Positions 50,109 to 59,375 of a stretch of 64,000 nucleotides of DNA are shown here, piece by piece. This DNA is from Bifidobacterium sp. ESL0704 (GTDB lineage Bacteria; Actinomycetota; Actinomycetes; Actinomycetales; Bifidobacteriaceae): the NCBI RefSeq assembly GCF_029392075.1, contig NZ_CP113929.1, positions 1,364,001 to 1,428,000 of the forward strand. The letters are read 5' to 3'. A program made the translations under genes and the position numbers. The number at the start of each line of letters is the position of its first letter. Positions within the stretch are counted from its first letter, which is position 1. The notes beneath the pieces are model-generated. The model was not told where the DNA came from and made no database searches. It worked only from the letters and a program-made list of their open reading frames with translations.

Positions 50109-50928
50109 CGCGAACCTTCTTCAGCTCGTCGGATTGCACCAGTGTGGAACAGACCTCGGCACCTTGCCTGTGCTTCGCATCCATCAATGCCTCATAGCCC
50201 AATTCCCATACCGAGGCCAGTGCATCCGATCGTCCTTTGCCACAAGCTGCAAGGTCATCCATATTCCCCCGCATGATGACTTGACCCTGATCCATCACAA
50301 TGACCCGATCAGCAACAGCCGCTAGATCTTCAACCATATGTGTACTCAGCAACACAATCTTCGTTTGAGCATAAACGTCCAAGAATCTACGAATATCGAT
50401 TCGCTGCATGGGATCCAGACCAACTGTCGGTTCATCCAACAACAGCACAGAAGGCTCGGTAACCACAGCGCACGCGATGCCTGCTCTCTGTCTCATACCA
50501 CCAGAAAGACTACGTACTGGACGCAGTTCCACATCGGCTAGCCCCACCAACGCAATCGCCTTATGAGCAGCCTCTTCTGCCATATTATAAGACAGGCCAT
50601 GAGCCCACGCCGCATACCGAACATTGCGCAACAGACTCGAAGATTCCATCAACTCGAAACGTTGGGGCAAATAACCGATTCGTGGACGAGCTTTTTTCCT
50701 CCCATCGCTGGTAGTGACGCTCTGACCGTCTAAAAGGATTGCTCCCCTTTGGGGCGTCTCCAACGTCGAGAGCAGATTCATCAATGTTGTTTTACCGGCA
50801 CCATTAGGCCCCAACAAACCAACAACCCCAGGATGCAACGAGAATGAAACATCATTCAACGCCTTGTGCCGGCCATATGAAAAGCAGACATCCTGAACCT
50901 GAATCTCGGAAATCGAAACAGCAACCAT
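50101..50928 (-). CDS. ABC transporter ATP-binding protein
   Basis: A 275-residue ATPase. Walker A is GPNGAGKTT at 40-48, the Q-loop region IGYLPQ, the signature LSGGMRQR, Walker B VLLLDEPTVGLDP and the switch STHMVED. The CcmA/DrrA type suggests an exporter or immunity pump. I start at ATG 50928 with GGAGAGG upstream. The same frame is open for 64 more codons to 51120 and would add one membrane helix (HALVCLTLGLFCSFTYYGYI); there is no ribosome site there, so I treat it as unproven. It is first of the three-gene operon. Confidence 0.85.
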   Translation of the reverse strand: MVAVSISEIQVQDVCFSYGRHKALNDVSFSLHPGVVGLLGPNGAGKTTLMNLLSTLETPQRGAILLDGQSVTTSDGRKKARPRIGYLPQRFELMESSSLLRNVRYAAWAHGLSYNMAEEAAHKAIALVGLADVELRPVRSLSGGMRQRAGIACAVVTEPSVLLLDEPTVGLDPMQRIDIRRFLDVYAQTKIVLLSTHMVEDLAAVADRVIVMDQGQVIMRGNMDDLAACGKGRSDALASVWELGYEALMDAKHRQGAEVCSTLVQSDELKKVRDE

Positions 50929-51403
50929 AAAATCCAACCTCTCCCAGACATCTTCGAACTGAAGCTCCACACCGCGCTCATAAAAACTTATATAACCATA
51001 ATAGGTAAAACTACAGAATAAACCAAGAGTTAAGCAAACTAAGGCGTGTCTTATTCTGTTCGGATGGTGGTCATGTTGATTGTCTGGTCTATCCTTTTCT
51101 GATGCCGAATCCCAATTCATATGTGTTCGGGCAGTGTCATCATGATCTGGTTACTGCACTGAACGCCGCTCAAGGCCGGGCAGCTGGATGCCGTCGCTGG
51201 CCTCCCGCAGTTCCGGTTTTCCTTCCGGAGCACGCCAAAAAGGTCTGCGAACAGTTTCTCTGCATGAAGACTCCGAAAACAAAACACACTCTTGTTCACT
51301 AACTCGAATTTCTTTGCTAACGGTAAGGAGGAAGGAATCCCCCCATTATGAGCATTGTTTTTTACGCGAGGTCGGATTACCTGATCACATTGCTTCTGAA
51401 GCA
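50929..51403. other. Gap between the ABC operon and the hydrolase
   Basis: About 475 bases. The left part (50929-51120) is open in the ABC ATPase frame and encodes a possible membrane helix. The right part (51121-51403) has no supported gene; it changes composition near 51230, from GC-rich to AT-rich, which may mark an edge of the accessory insertion. No repeat or attachment site is evident. Confidence 0.4.
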
Positions 51404-52198
51404 TCAAACCAGCTGAGAAGCCCAATTGGCGAGGAGTGATTTTACGGCGTCGGGCTGGTCGATGTGGATGTTGTGGCCGGATGGGTCAATGATTTTGTAG
51501 ACGGCATTGGGATAGTGCGGAAGCAGGGCCTTTTGGTCCTCGTTGCCGACAATCTGATCCTGTTGGCCGGTGACGATGAGCGTCGGACCGGTATACGTGC
51601 CCATGCGCTGTTCCGGATCTCCGTCGAGCCAGTAACGTTTGCTAAGTCGAGCGTTGGCCTCACGATCGCAGAGCTTGGTTCCGGGAAGAATATAGCGCTG
51701 GTAGCGACGCCAGGCGTCGAAGGACTGGTTGACACCCATGGTGATGAAATCGATGACCTTGTCCTGCGGCAGGCTCTGGGTCAGCTGCGGGTTCGCGTCC
51801 GCAATGACATGCTCGGCCAAACGACGATGCGACATCACCGGATCGACCACAGGAGCAATCAGCGCCAGACCGGCGACACGCTTGGGCTCGCGTGAAAGCG
51901 TGTCACGTACCAACGCACCTCCCATGGAATTGCCGAGAAGAGCAAAACGTTGATGGTCGCCGACCAATTCGTTGACGGTATGCATGAACCATTCGGCAAG
52001 CTCCGGCAGACCACCGATACCAGACAAGGCCGGTGTCCGCCCATAGCCCGGTAGATCCATATAGATACGTTGCGTCCCTGCAGGAAACGCGTCATCGAGC
52101 ATCATCAGCGAGCGATGGTCGACACCCATGCCGTGGGCTATGACGATGGGCAGCCCCTCCCCTTTGACAACCGTATACGCTTCAGGCTGCGTGACCAT
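51404..52198 (-). CDS. Alpha/beta-fold hydrolase
   Basis: A 264-residue esterase-like enzyme. The oxyanion motif is AHGMGVDHR, the nucleophile elbow GNSMGG (Ser 91), the acid GQQDQIVG and the catalytic histidine DPSGHNIHID near residue 240. The product is cytoplasmic, with no signal peptide. The substrate is unknown; the family includes esterases, C-C hydrolases and epoxide hydrolases. ATG 52198 follows AAGGGGAG by eight bases and is preferred to a frame start 41 codons upstream that has no ribosome site. Confidence 0.88.
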   Translation of the reverse strand: MVTQPEAYTVVKGEGLPIVIAHGMGVDHRSLMMLDDAFPAGTQRIYMDLPGYGRTPALSGIGGLPELAEWFMHTVNELVGDHQRFALLGNSMGGALVRDTLSREPKRVAGLALIAPVVDPVMSHRRLAEHVIADANPQLTQSLPQDKVIDFITMGVNQSFDAWRRYQRYILPGTKLCDREANARLSKRYWLDGDPEQRMGTYTGPTLIVTGQQDQIVGNEDQKALLPHYPNAVYKIIDPSGHNIHIDQPDAVKSLLANWASQLV

Positions 52199-52389
52199 AT
52201 GATTACTCCCCTTCGTTTTCCTAACGTGTTCGGCGACAGGACAATACATCTCCAAAAGCTTGCTGAAGTTCCAGAATGCTGATTCGAGATCTTGTGTTTC
52301 CTCTATTCGCCGAACCCACATATTCTATTACCGGTCGGGCATGTTGACGTGATTCCCAACAGCATTGACCAACACAAGCCCGAAAACGC

Positions 52390-53226
52390 TTACAGGTGTG
52401 CTTCAATCCATTGGGCCACGCCGTCGTCGTTATTGGACGGGCAGATTTCGTCCGCTACCGCTTTGACTTGCGGCCTGGCATTGGCGACGGCCACGCCGCA
52501 ACCGGCATGCTCCAACATATCGATATCGATCGCATCGTCGCCAAAAGCGACGGTATCTTCCATGGCAATGCCGAAATGACGACACACTTCACGCATAGCG
52601 TTGAGCTTGGTGGCTTTGGGATTCATAAGCAGCCAGAGCACATCCTCGGAAACCAACAGCGACAGGTCGTTCGGTAGCAAGGACTTCAACTGCTCTTTCT
52701 GTGCTTGAGTAGGAAATATCATGATCTTGTCGGCCATGCCCTCGCGCAGATCGCTGAAATCGGTGGGCGTGTACTGCTGATTCGGCCAAACCTCGTGCAA
52801 ATCGAAGTTCATATAACGGGTATCATCGTATTCAATGCCCATCCGCAGATCGGGGATGCTTGCAAGCAACCTCCGGCAGATTTCAACGCAGCGCTTGACC
52901 GGAACACCGAAGCGAAGGATGTTCGGATTGCCGACATTGCCGTTGTCGGCCAGCTCTTCCACAGCCGAGTGCGCGCAATCGAGATCGACAACGCCGCCGT
53001 TGTGATAAGCGCATGCCAAGGCGCCGAGTCGATGCACCAGCTCAAACGCGCTCATCGGCGGTCTCGCCGTGGCCACCATCACGATGTTGCCGGCCTTGTT
53101 GGCCGCCTCGAACGCCCGCTCGCTGCGTTCGGAAAGCCAACGTCTGTCGTAATCGTCACCGCACAGCGCAGTCAGATCCAAATCGACCACCAGCAGCTTA
53201 CCGCCATGCGATAGGTCAATATTCAT
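52390..53226 (-). CDS. HAD-superfamily hydrolase, Cof type
   Basis: A 278-residue phosphatase. Motif I is VVDLDLTALCGD with the two aspartates, though Leu stands where most members have Gly (DxDGT); motif II is near MVATARPPMS, and motif IV is FGDDAIDIDMLEHAG. The C2-type cap in the middle (about 90-190) is typical of Cof/YidA sugar-phosphate or flavin-phosphate phosphatases. The substrate cannot be read from sequence. It lies upstream of the hydrolase on the same strand but 191 bases away, and after secG with a terminator between. Confidence 0.85.
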   Translation of the reverse strand: MNIDLSHGGKLLVVDLDLTALCGDDYDRRWLSERSERAFEAANKAGNIVMVATARPPMSAFELVHRLGALACAYHNGGVVDLDCAHSAVEELADNGNVGNPNILRFGVPVKRCVEICRRLLASIPDLRMGIEYDDTRYMNFDLHEVWPNQQYTPTDFSDLREGMADKIMIFPTQAQKEQLKSLLPNDLSLLVSEDVLWLLMNPKATKLNAMREVCRHFGIAMEDTVAFGDDAIDIDMLEHAGCGVAVANARPQVKAVADEICPSNNDDGVAQWIEAHL

Positions 53227-53289
53227 AGTATTCGTTGCTTTCTCATAGCTCCGCCCAACAGTTTGAGATACGGAGCATCACCAAAGCAA

Positions 53290-53324
53290 AAATGCGTTCC
53301 ACGGTGATTCCATGAAACGCATTT
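53290..53324 (-). terminator. Terminator after secG
   Basis: Fifteen-base arms (53290-53304 and 53310-53324; AAATGCGTTCCACGG on the left) pair with two mismatches around five bases. On the minus strand the stem ends in TTTTTG. Confidence 0.8.
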
Positions 53325-53344
53325 GCCTAAAAAACTAGAAATCG

Positions 53345-53605
53345 TCACTTGATCAGGTTGAACTTGGTCATCAGACCCAGCGCGATGATGATCGCGACCC
53401 AGAGCAGGGCGATGATGATGGTCCAACGATTCAGGTTCTTTTCCGCGACGCCGGAAGTACCTGCGTTCTGGGTCAGACCACCGCCGAACATATCGGAGAG
53501 GCCGCCCCCCTTGCCCTTGTGCATGAGAATCAGCAGCGTCAACAGAACGCTGAAGACAACAAGAATGATTTGCAGAACCAGCTTGACGATTGCCATTGTC
53601 GACAC
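53345..53605 (-). CDS. secG: Preprotein translocase subunit SecG
   Basis: An 86-residue two-helix membrane protein: helix 1 IVKLVLQIILVVFSVLLTLL, then the conserved loop HKGKGGGLSDMFGGG, then helix 2 IIIALLWVAIIIALGL. SecG joins SecY and SecE in the export channel. I choose the GTG at 53605, seven bases after GGAGG, over the ATG three codons later. It follows tpiA with the usual actinobacterial order pgk-tpiA-secG. Confidence 0.94.
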   Translation of the reverse strand: MSTMAIVKLVLQIILVVFSVLLTLLILMHKGKGGGLSDMFGGGLTQNAGTSGVAEKNLNRWTIIIALLWVAIIIALGLMTKFNLIK

Positions 53606-53683
53606 AGTTGAACCTCCAGTTCGAAACACTAATTATCTAGTATACCCCGAAGTACGGAAAACGTTCTATTACGCTTACGTAGA

Positions 53684-54487
<804 letters not shown>

Positions 54488-54584
54488 TGCTTTCCTTTCC
54501 CACTTACCTAAGGCTTGCGTCCGTCAAGGACGAACCGGCGCGACCGCGGTACATGCGATCACGACAATCCATCGCCAAAAAGAA

Positions 54585-54612
54585 TGCGGACATACCAATC
54601 GGCATGTCCGCA
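54585..54612 (-). terminator. Terminator after pgk
   Basis: TGCGGACATACC (54585-54596) pairs with its partner (54601-54612) with one mismatch around four bases; on the minus strand TTCTTTTT follows. It separates pgk from tpiA. Confidence 0.85.
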
Positions 54613-54687
54613 AACATTCCTGTTAGTAGTGTAGCGCAACTTGACACTCAGCTGCAAAGCGCTACAGCACCAACGGTTTCGATTCGA

Positions 54688-55893
54688 TTACTCAAGCACC
54701 TTGAGACCGGGCAGGGTCTTGCCTTCGAGGAATTCGAGGGAAGCGCCGCCACCGGTGGAGATGTGCGAGAAGCCATCCTCGGGGAAGCCGAGGTTACGCA
54801 CTGCGGAGGCAGAGTCGCCGCCGCCGACGATGGTGAAGGCACCCTTGGCCGTGGCGTCGACCATACCCTGGGCGACGGCCTTAGTACCGGCCTGGAACTG
54901 CTCGACTTCGAACACGCCTGCGGGGCCGTTCCACACGACCGTCTTGGAATCGACGATCTTGTCGTGGAAGAGCTTCTGGGTCTTCGGGCCGATGTCGAGG
55001 CCCATCTTGTCAGCGGGGATCTTGTCGGCGTCGACGACTTCGGGGGCAACCTCGGTCTTGCCGTCGGGGAAGCCCTTGTTGACCACGACATCGACGGGAA
55101 GAATGAGCTCGACACCGTTCTTCTTGGCCTCGTCCATATATCCCTTGACCGTCTCGATCTGATCGCTTTCCAGCAGGGAGGTACCGACCTCATAACCCTT
55201 GGCCGCTAGGAACGTATAGGCCATGCCGCCGCCGATCAGCAGACGGTCGGCCTTCTTCAGCAGGTTCTCGATGACGCCGAGCTTGTCGGAGACCTTCGAG
55301 CCGCCGAGCACGACGGTGAACGGGCGCTCCGGGTTCTCGGTGGCGCGGGACAACGCCTTGACTTCCTTCTCGATGAGCTTGCCGGCTGCACTCGGCAGAT
55401 CGGCGGCCACATCGTAGTCAGAGCCTTGTGCACGGTGCACGACACCAAAACCGTCGGAGACGAAGACCTCGCCCAAGGCGGCGATCTTCTTGGCGTAAGC
55501 GGCGCGCTCGGCGTCGTCCTTGCTGGTCTCTTCGGGGTTATAACGCACGTTCTGCAGCAGCACAACGTCGCCGTCATTCATCGCGGCGACCTTGGCTCGG
55601 GCATCCTCGCCGTAGGTGTCGCTCGCCAACGTCACGTCAACGCCGAGCAGCTCGCCCAGACGCTTGGCGACCGGTGCCAGCGAAAGCTCAGGAACGACCT
55701 TGCCCTTCGGGCGACCGAGATGGGCCATCAGGATGACCTTCGCGCCATCGGCACGCAGTTCCTTGATCGTCGGCAGAGCGGCGCGGATACGGCCGTCGTC
55801 GGTGATGGTGGTGCCCTTCAGCGGCACATTGAAATCAGCACGGACAAGAACCTTCTTGCCTTTCAGATCTCCTAAATCCTTGAGTGTCCTCAT
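54688..55893 (-). CDS. pgk: Phosphoglycerate kinase
   Basis: A 401-residue kinase that makes ATP from 1,3-bisphosphoglycerate. It has the N-domain [18 protein letters not shown] and the hinge, and the C-domain [20 protein letters not shown] and WNGPAGVFE. The final GGGDSASAV region binds nucleotide. I start at ATG 55893, preceded by AAAGGAT, and discard 44 upstream codons that lack conserved sequence. Codon bias indicates high expression. A possible CRP-like site lies upstream. Confidence 0.96.
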   Translation of the reverse strand: MRTLKDLGDLKGKKVLVRADFNVPLKGTTITDDGRIRAALPTIKELRADGAKVILMAHLGRPKGKVVPELSLAPVAKRLGELLGVDVTLASDTYGEDARAKVAAMNDGDVVLLQNVRYNPEETSKDDAERAAYAKKIAALGEVFVSDGFGVVHRAQGSDYDVAADLPSAAGKLIEKEVKALSRATENPERPFTVVLGGSKVSDKLGVIENLLKKADRLLIGGGMAYTFLAAKGYEVGTSLLESDQIETVKGYMDEAKKNGVELILPVDVVVNKGFPDGKTEVAPEVVDADKIPADKMGLDIGPKTQKLFHDKIVDSKTVVWNGPAGVFEVEQFQAGTKAVAQGMVDATAKGAFTIVGGGDSASAVRNLGFPEDGFSHISTGGGASLEFLEGKTLPGLKVLE

Positions 55894-55964
55894 TGGTATC
55901 CTTTCCTTGAAAAACCATTTCCAGCCGGAAGAACCGTTTTCTTCGGCCGGATAAGAGTACAAAT

Positions 55965-55980
55965 TGTGACCCATGTCACT
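55965..55980 (-). promoter_or_regulatory. CRP-like inverted repeat upstream of pgk
   Basis: TGTGA, six bases, TCACT; the inner GTGAC-CCAT-GTCAC is a perfect inverted repeat. It lies about 72 bases before the pgk start, where an operator would act. The form fits CRP- or LacI-type sites. Which regulator binds is unknown. Confidence 0.4.
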
Positions 55981-56152
55981 TGTAATGGTACATTCCTCGC
56001 TCAACAAGAAAACCGTTTTGGGCATACTTTTACCTCAAAACAAGCTTTAATTTGTGAACGCTCACAGTACCAGTTTTGCCGATAAAACCTCATATTTCAA
56101 CGGCAAATACCCGTGCTGAGCCTCGCCCGGACAACACGGCATGCAACGATTG

Positions 56153-57106
56153 TTAGTCGGCCTGCTGCTGTTCGCGCGCCCTTTTCGTCTTGTTGGCCAA
56201 CTGCAGCAAACGGCGTATACGTCCGGCGATGGCGTCTTTCGTGATCGGAGGATTTGAAAGACGGCCCAGCTCTTCGAGACTGGCATCCGTGTGCTGGAGC
56301 CGCAGATCACCGGCCGCCTTGAGGTTTTCGGGAATATCGTCACCCAATATCTCGAACGCCTGCTTGACTTTCTGGGTGGCCTCGGCAGCGGCCTTGGCAC
56401 TGCGGCGCATGTTCGCATCGTCGAAGTTCGCCAGGCGATTGGCCTTGCCGCGAGCTTCCCCATCCGTGCGCTTGCCGGTCCATTCGCGGGCCGAACGCGG
56501 CGCTCCCATCAGCATCAGCATGCGTTCGATGGAATCGGAATCACGAAGTGTGATACGTTCGGAGCTGCGGACCTTGCGAGCCTGGGCGGAGATGCCGAGC
56601 CTGCGGGCCGCACCCTGCAATGCCGTCACCGTCTCATGCGAAGGGCAGATGATTTCGAGATAGCTGGACTTGCCAGGATCTGAAATCATGCCACGCGCGA
56701 GGAACGCACCGCGCCAGGCAGCCTTTACCTGGGCGATATTGCCACTGATGACCTCTGCAGGCAACCCCTCGACCAGATGCATACGCCGGTCGAGCAGACC
56801 CGTCTGCAGAGCAAGCGCGGTCGCTCCGCGCTCGACGAGCAGATCATAGCGTTGCACGATTCCGTTGGGAGTCTGCCTGCTTATTTTGGTGACTTTAGCT
56901 TCGCGCTGAAAATAATGCGCGATAGTCTTGCGCAACCATTCGGTCGCCTCAAGCGAATCGAACTGCGCGCGGATGACAGCCTTGTTGCCGACGGGACGCA
57001 GACCTCCCCCGAACCGCATCATCGTCGCAGCTTGCGCCATCTTTGCGGTCGGCAAATCCGTCTCCACGCTTGCCAACTCGCTTTTGACCTCGTTCAGAAG
57101 AGCCAA
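56153..57106 (-). CDS. whiA: DNA-binding protein WhiA
   Basis: A 317-residue WhiA. The N-terminal LAGLIDADG-like part begins [14 protein letters not shown] and includes RFGGGLR; the C-terminal helix-turn-helix is [24 protein letters not shown], given here as [17 protein letters not shown]. In actinobacteria WhiA works with WhiB-type factors in cell-division control. The best start is TTG 57106, six bases after AGGAGGT; the ATG at 57154 has no ribosome site. The order rapZ-whiA is the standard one. Confidence 0.93.
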   Translation of the reverse strand: MALLNEVKSELASVETDLPTAKMAQAATMMRFGGGLRPVGNKAVIRAQFDSLEATEWLRKTIAHYFQREAKVTKISRQTPNGIVQRYDLLVERGATALALQTGLLDRRMHLVEGLPAEVISGNIAQVKAAWRGAFLARGMISDPGKSSYLEIICPSHETVTALQGAARRLGISAQARKVRSSERITLRDSDSIERMLMLMGAPRSAREWTGKRTDGEARGKANRLANFDDANMRRSAKAAAEATQKVKQAFEILGDDIPENLKAAGDLRLQHTDASLEELGRLSNPPITKDAIAGRIRRLLQLANKTKRAREQQQAD

Positions 57107-57311
57107 AGCCCAACCTCCTACTTCCCGTTCTTCATATAAGTGTAATTGGAACATTAAACGGAGTCATCTCACGCCTATGCCACGGCTATCTGTGATAGCG
57201 AATGACTTGGACAAGAATCCATCGTTCTGCTTCCCTTTGTCCGTTTTATGTCGATACCGAATATCCTGGTCCATCACCAGATTCAAAAACGATCGACAAT
57301 TTCACACCTGG

Positions 57312-58310
57312 CTATTGTCGCTCATGACGATGCAACTCCCTCGCCGATACCGTCACACTAAGCCCGTGAGCCTTGAACCTTCTCGCCAGCTCATTGCTGA
57401 TAGCCACCGAACGATGCTGGCCACCGGTGCAGCCGATGGCAATTGTGACATAATGCTTATCTTCCTGAGCGTAACCTTTGATGGCCACCATGATGGCCTT
57501 CTCGTAGGAGTCGATGAAATCCCTGGCGCTTTCGCTGGAAAGGACGTAATCGCTGACGGCCTGATCGTTCCCGTTGAGTTCACGCAGACTCGGCACCCAA
57601 TAGGGGTTGGGCAGGAATCTGACGTCTGCGACGAAATCCGCATCAAGCGGAATCCCGTATTTGAAACCGAAACTGAAGATGTGGACGGAAACGGTTTTCG
57701 CGCCGCTGCCAAGCAAAGCCTCATACAGTTTCGTCGAAAGCTGATGGATGCTCAGCGTTGAGGTATCGATGACGGTATCGGCCCGTTCCTTGAGATTTTC
57801 AAGCAGCTCACGCTCCTCTCGAATCCCGTCGATAAGGCGGTTGCCGCGCTGAAGTGGATGCGGACGCCGCACGGACTCGTACCGCTGCACCAGAACCTTG
57901 TCGCTGGCGTCGAGGAAAAGAATATGGGTACGCACACCCAGATCATCCAGATGACTCAAAACAGCGGACAGATCGTCGAAATAACTGCGTGAACGCACAT
58001 CGATGACCGCCGCGAGCCTATGGACTTTGGAACCGGAAGAGGTCATCATATCGACCAGCGGTATCAACAGCTTCGGAGGAAGGTTGTCAACCACATACCA
58101 GCCCATATCCTCTACGCAATCGGCGGCATGGGAACGACCGGCTCCGCTCATGCCGGTGATAAGCATGACCTCGAATTGACTGGCGGGTTTGGGCTTATTG
58201 CTACCGCTTTTCGTGGAAACGGCACCTTCCTTGTCGTTCAAGCCAAGCACAGAAGCCGTCTTTTCGGCCTTGTTCCCGGTGCCGTCCGGTCCTTGCGTTT
58301 CCGAAATCAC
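57312..58310 (-). CDS. rapZ: RapZ/YvcJ-family nucleotide-binding protein
   Basis: A 332-residue P-loop protein. Walker A is GMSGAGRS at 53-60, with Arg in place of the usual Lys as in several relatives; later blocks are VVDNLPP, FLDASDKVLVQRYESVRRPHPL and the C-terminal IGCTGGQHRSV. In E. coli RapZ links the RNase E cleavage of a small RNA to amino-sugar supply; in actinobacteria, without GlmZ, the role is uncertain and nucleotide-second-messenger sensing is possible. The first 45 residues are a polar extension. GTG start five bases after AGGAGG, overlapping the aroE stop. Confidence 0.93.
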   Translation of the reverse strand: MISETQGPDGTGNKAEKTASVLGLNDKEGAVSTKSGSNKPKPASQFEVMLITGMSGAGRSHAADCVEDMGWYVVDNLPPKLLIPLVDMMTSSGSKVHRLAAVIDVRSRSYFDDLSAVLSHLDDLGVRTHILFLDASDKVLVQRYESVRRPHPLQRGNRLIDGIREERELLENLKERADTVIDTSTLSIHQLSTKLYEALLGSGAKTVSVHIFSFGFKYGIPLDADFVADVRFLPNPYWVPSLRELNGNDQAVSDYVLSSESARDFIDSYEKAIMVAIKGYAQEDKHYVTIAIGCTGGQHRSVAISNELARRFKAHGLSVTVSARELHRHERQ

Positions 58311-59287
58311 AGTGCCTCCTGTAAGGCGCTTCTCATCGCCTGCTCGAAATCTGCCGTTCCTATGATATGCGCCCCTACCGTCATCAACCGGACTTGGGCA
58401 ATCGCCTGATACAGCAGCATTTCCTCGCCGCCAATTGCGGTTGCGCCGTTGGCGCGCCAGACCTGCATGAGCTTGGTGGGACGGGGATCATAGACAACGT
58501 CGAGAAGGGTGCCCCGGAGACGCACGCCCCTAGATCCGAGGAGGGATTCGGCTAGTTCCCAGGCCGTTTCGTCGGCTCCGCGGGCCGGTATGGTGTTGAT
58601 GACGATATCGGCCTGCATCAGGTATTGCGGAGCATGGCAAAGCGGTACCTGCCGATAGTCAAGACCAGGCTGCGAATCTGCCAAATGTCTCATCGGATCG
58701 TGGTCGTGTTGGTGACGGGCGCATACCGTTACCTCCGTGATGGCACCCGCCCCGGGCACTCTGATTTCGGTGCAGGCGGCCAAAGCCGAAAGCGCCGTGT
58801 TGCCGTTCCCGAGGATGACGGCTTTGGCTCCCGGTCGGCTTATCGTGCACCTGCTACCCCGGTCAGGCATACCTGCGCCAGCCTCCGCTGCGGACATTGT
58901 GGCTCCCGAACTCTGCCAGCAATGTGAGAACGCTTTGACGATACCTTCGACATCGGTGTTATACAGTTTCACATCCGGTTTGTCAGTGCCTTCATTCCAT
59001 GAAAAAACGGCGGTGTTCGCCACGCACAGTCTGCGTGACCAAGTATCTGCCGGAGTGCCGTAAGGTTGAATGGTCCGTTTCAGCGGCATGGTGAGGCTCA
59101 ATCCGGCCCAGGAAGGATCCAGCCCTTTAAGAAAGGCCTCAAGATCCGCCTCTCCGACCTCGGCGCGTGAATACTGCCAATCGTCAAGCCCAAGGGCTTG
59201 ATAGGCCGCGTTGTGCAGCACCGGCGAAAGCGAATGTGAAATGGGCTTGCCCAGTACCGCACAGCGGTGGTGTATGTTGTCGGTCAT
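58307..59287 (-). CDS. aroE: Shikimate dehydrogenase
   Basis: A 326-residue enzyme of aromatic amino acid synthesis that reduces 3-dehydroshikimate with NADPH. HSLSPVLHNAAYQALGL binds substrate, SLTMPLKRTI holds the catalytic lysine, and KAVILGNGNTALSAL is the nucleotide-binding loop, with Asn in place of a usual Gly-Ala. It is longer than the E. coli enzyme by about 50 residues, from inserts before the nucleotide domain. I start at ATG 59287 with AAAGGGG upstream. Its stop overlaps the rapZ GTG by four bases. Confidence 0.9.
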   Translation of the reverse strand: MTDNIHHRCAVLGKPISHSLSPVLHNAAYQALGLDDWQYSRAEVGEADLEAFLKGLDPSWAGLSLTMPLKRTIQPYGTPADTWSRRLCVANTAVFSWNEGTDKPDVKLYNTDVEGIVKAFSHCWQSSGATMSAAEAGAGMPDRGSRCTISRPGAKAVILGNGNTALSALAACTEIRVPGAGAITEVTVCARHQHDHDPMRHLADSQPGLDYRQVPLCHAPQYLMQADIVINTIPARGADETAWELAESLLGSRGVRLRGTLLDVVYDPRPTKLMQVWRANGATAIGGEEMLLYQAIAQVRLMTVGAHIIGTADFEQAMRSALQEAL

Positions 59288-59375
59288 TTGTCGATGCCCC
59301 TTTCGCCAATCGCATTGATCCACACCGGTATGCCTACCCTGATTTGTTTATACGATGTTTCCGGTTTTTGATTGC

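Noticed and set aside
55894..56025. Longer N-terminus for pgk
   Set aside because: Unconserved lead sequence, no ribosome site; the ATG at 55893 has AAAGGA and the normal start MRTLKDL.
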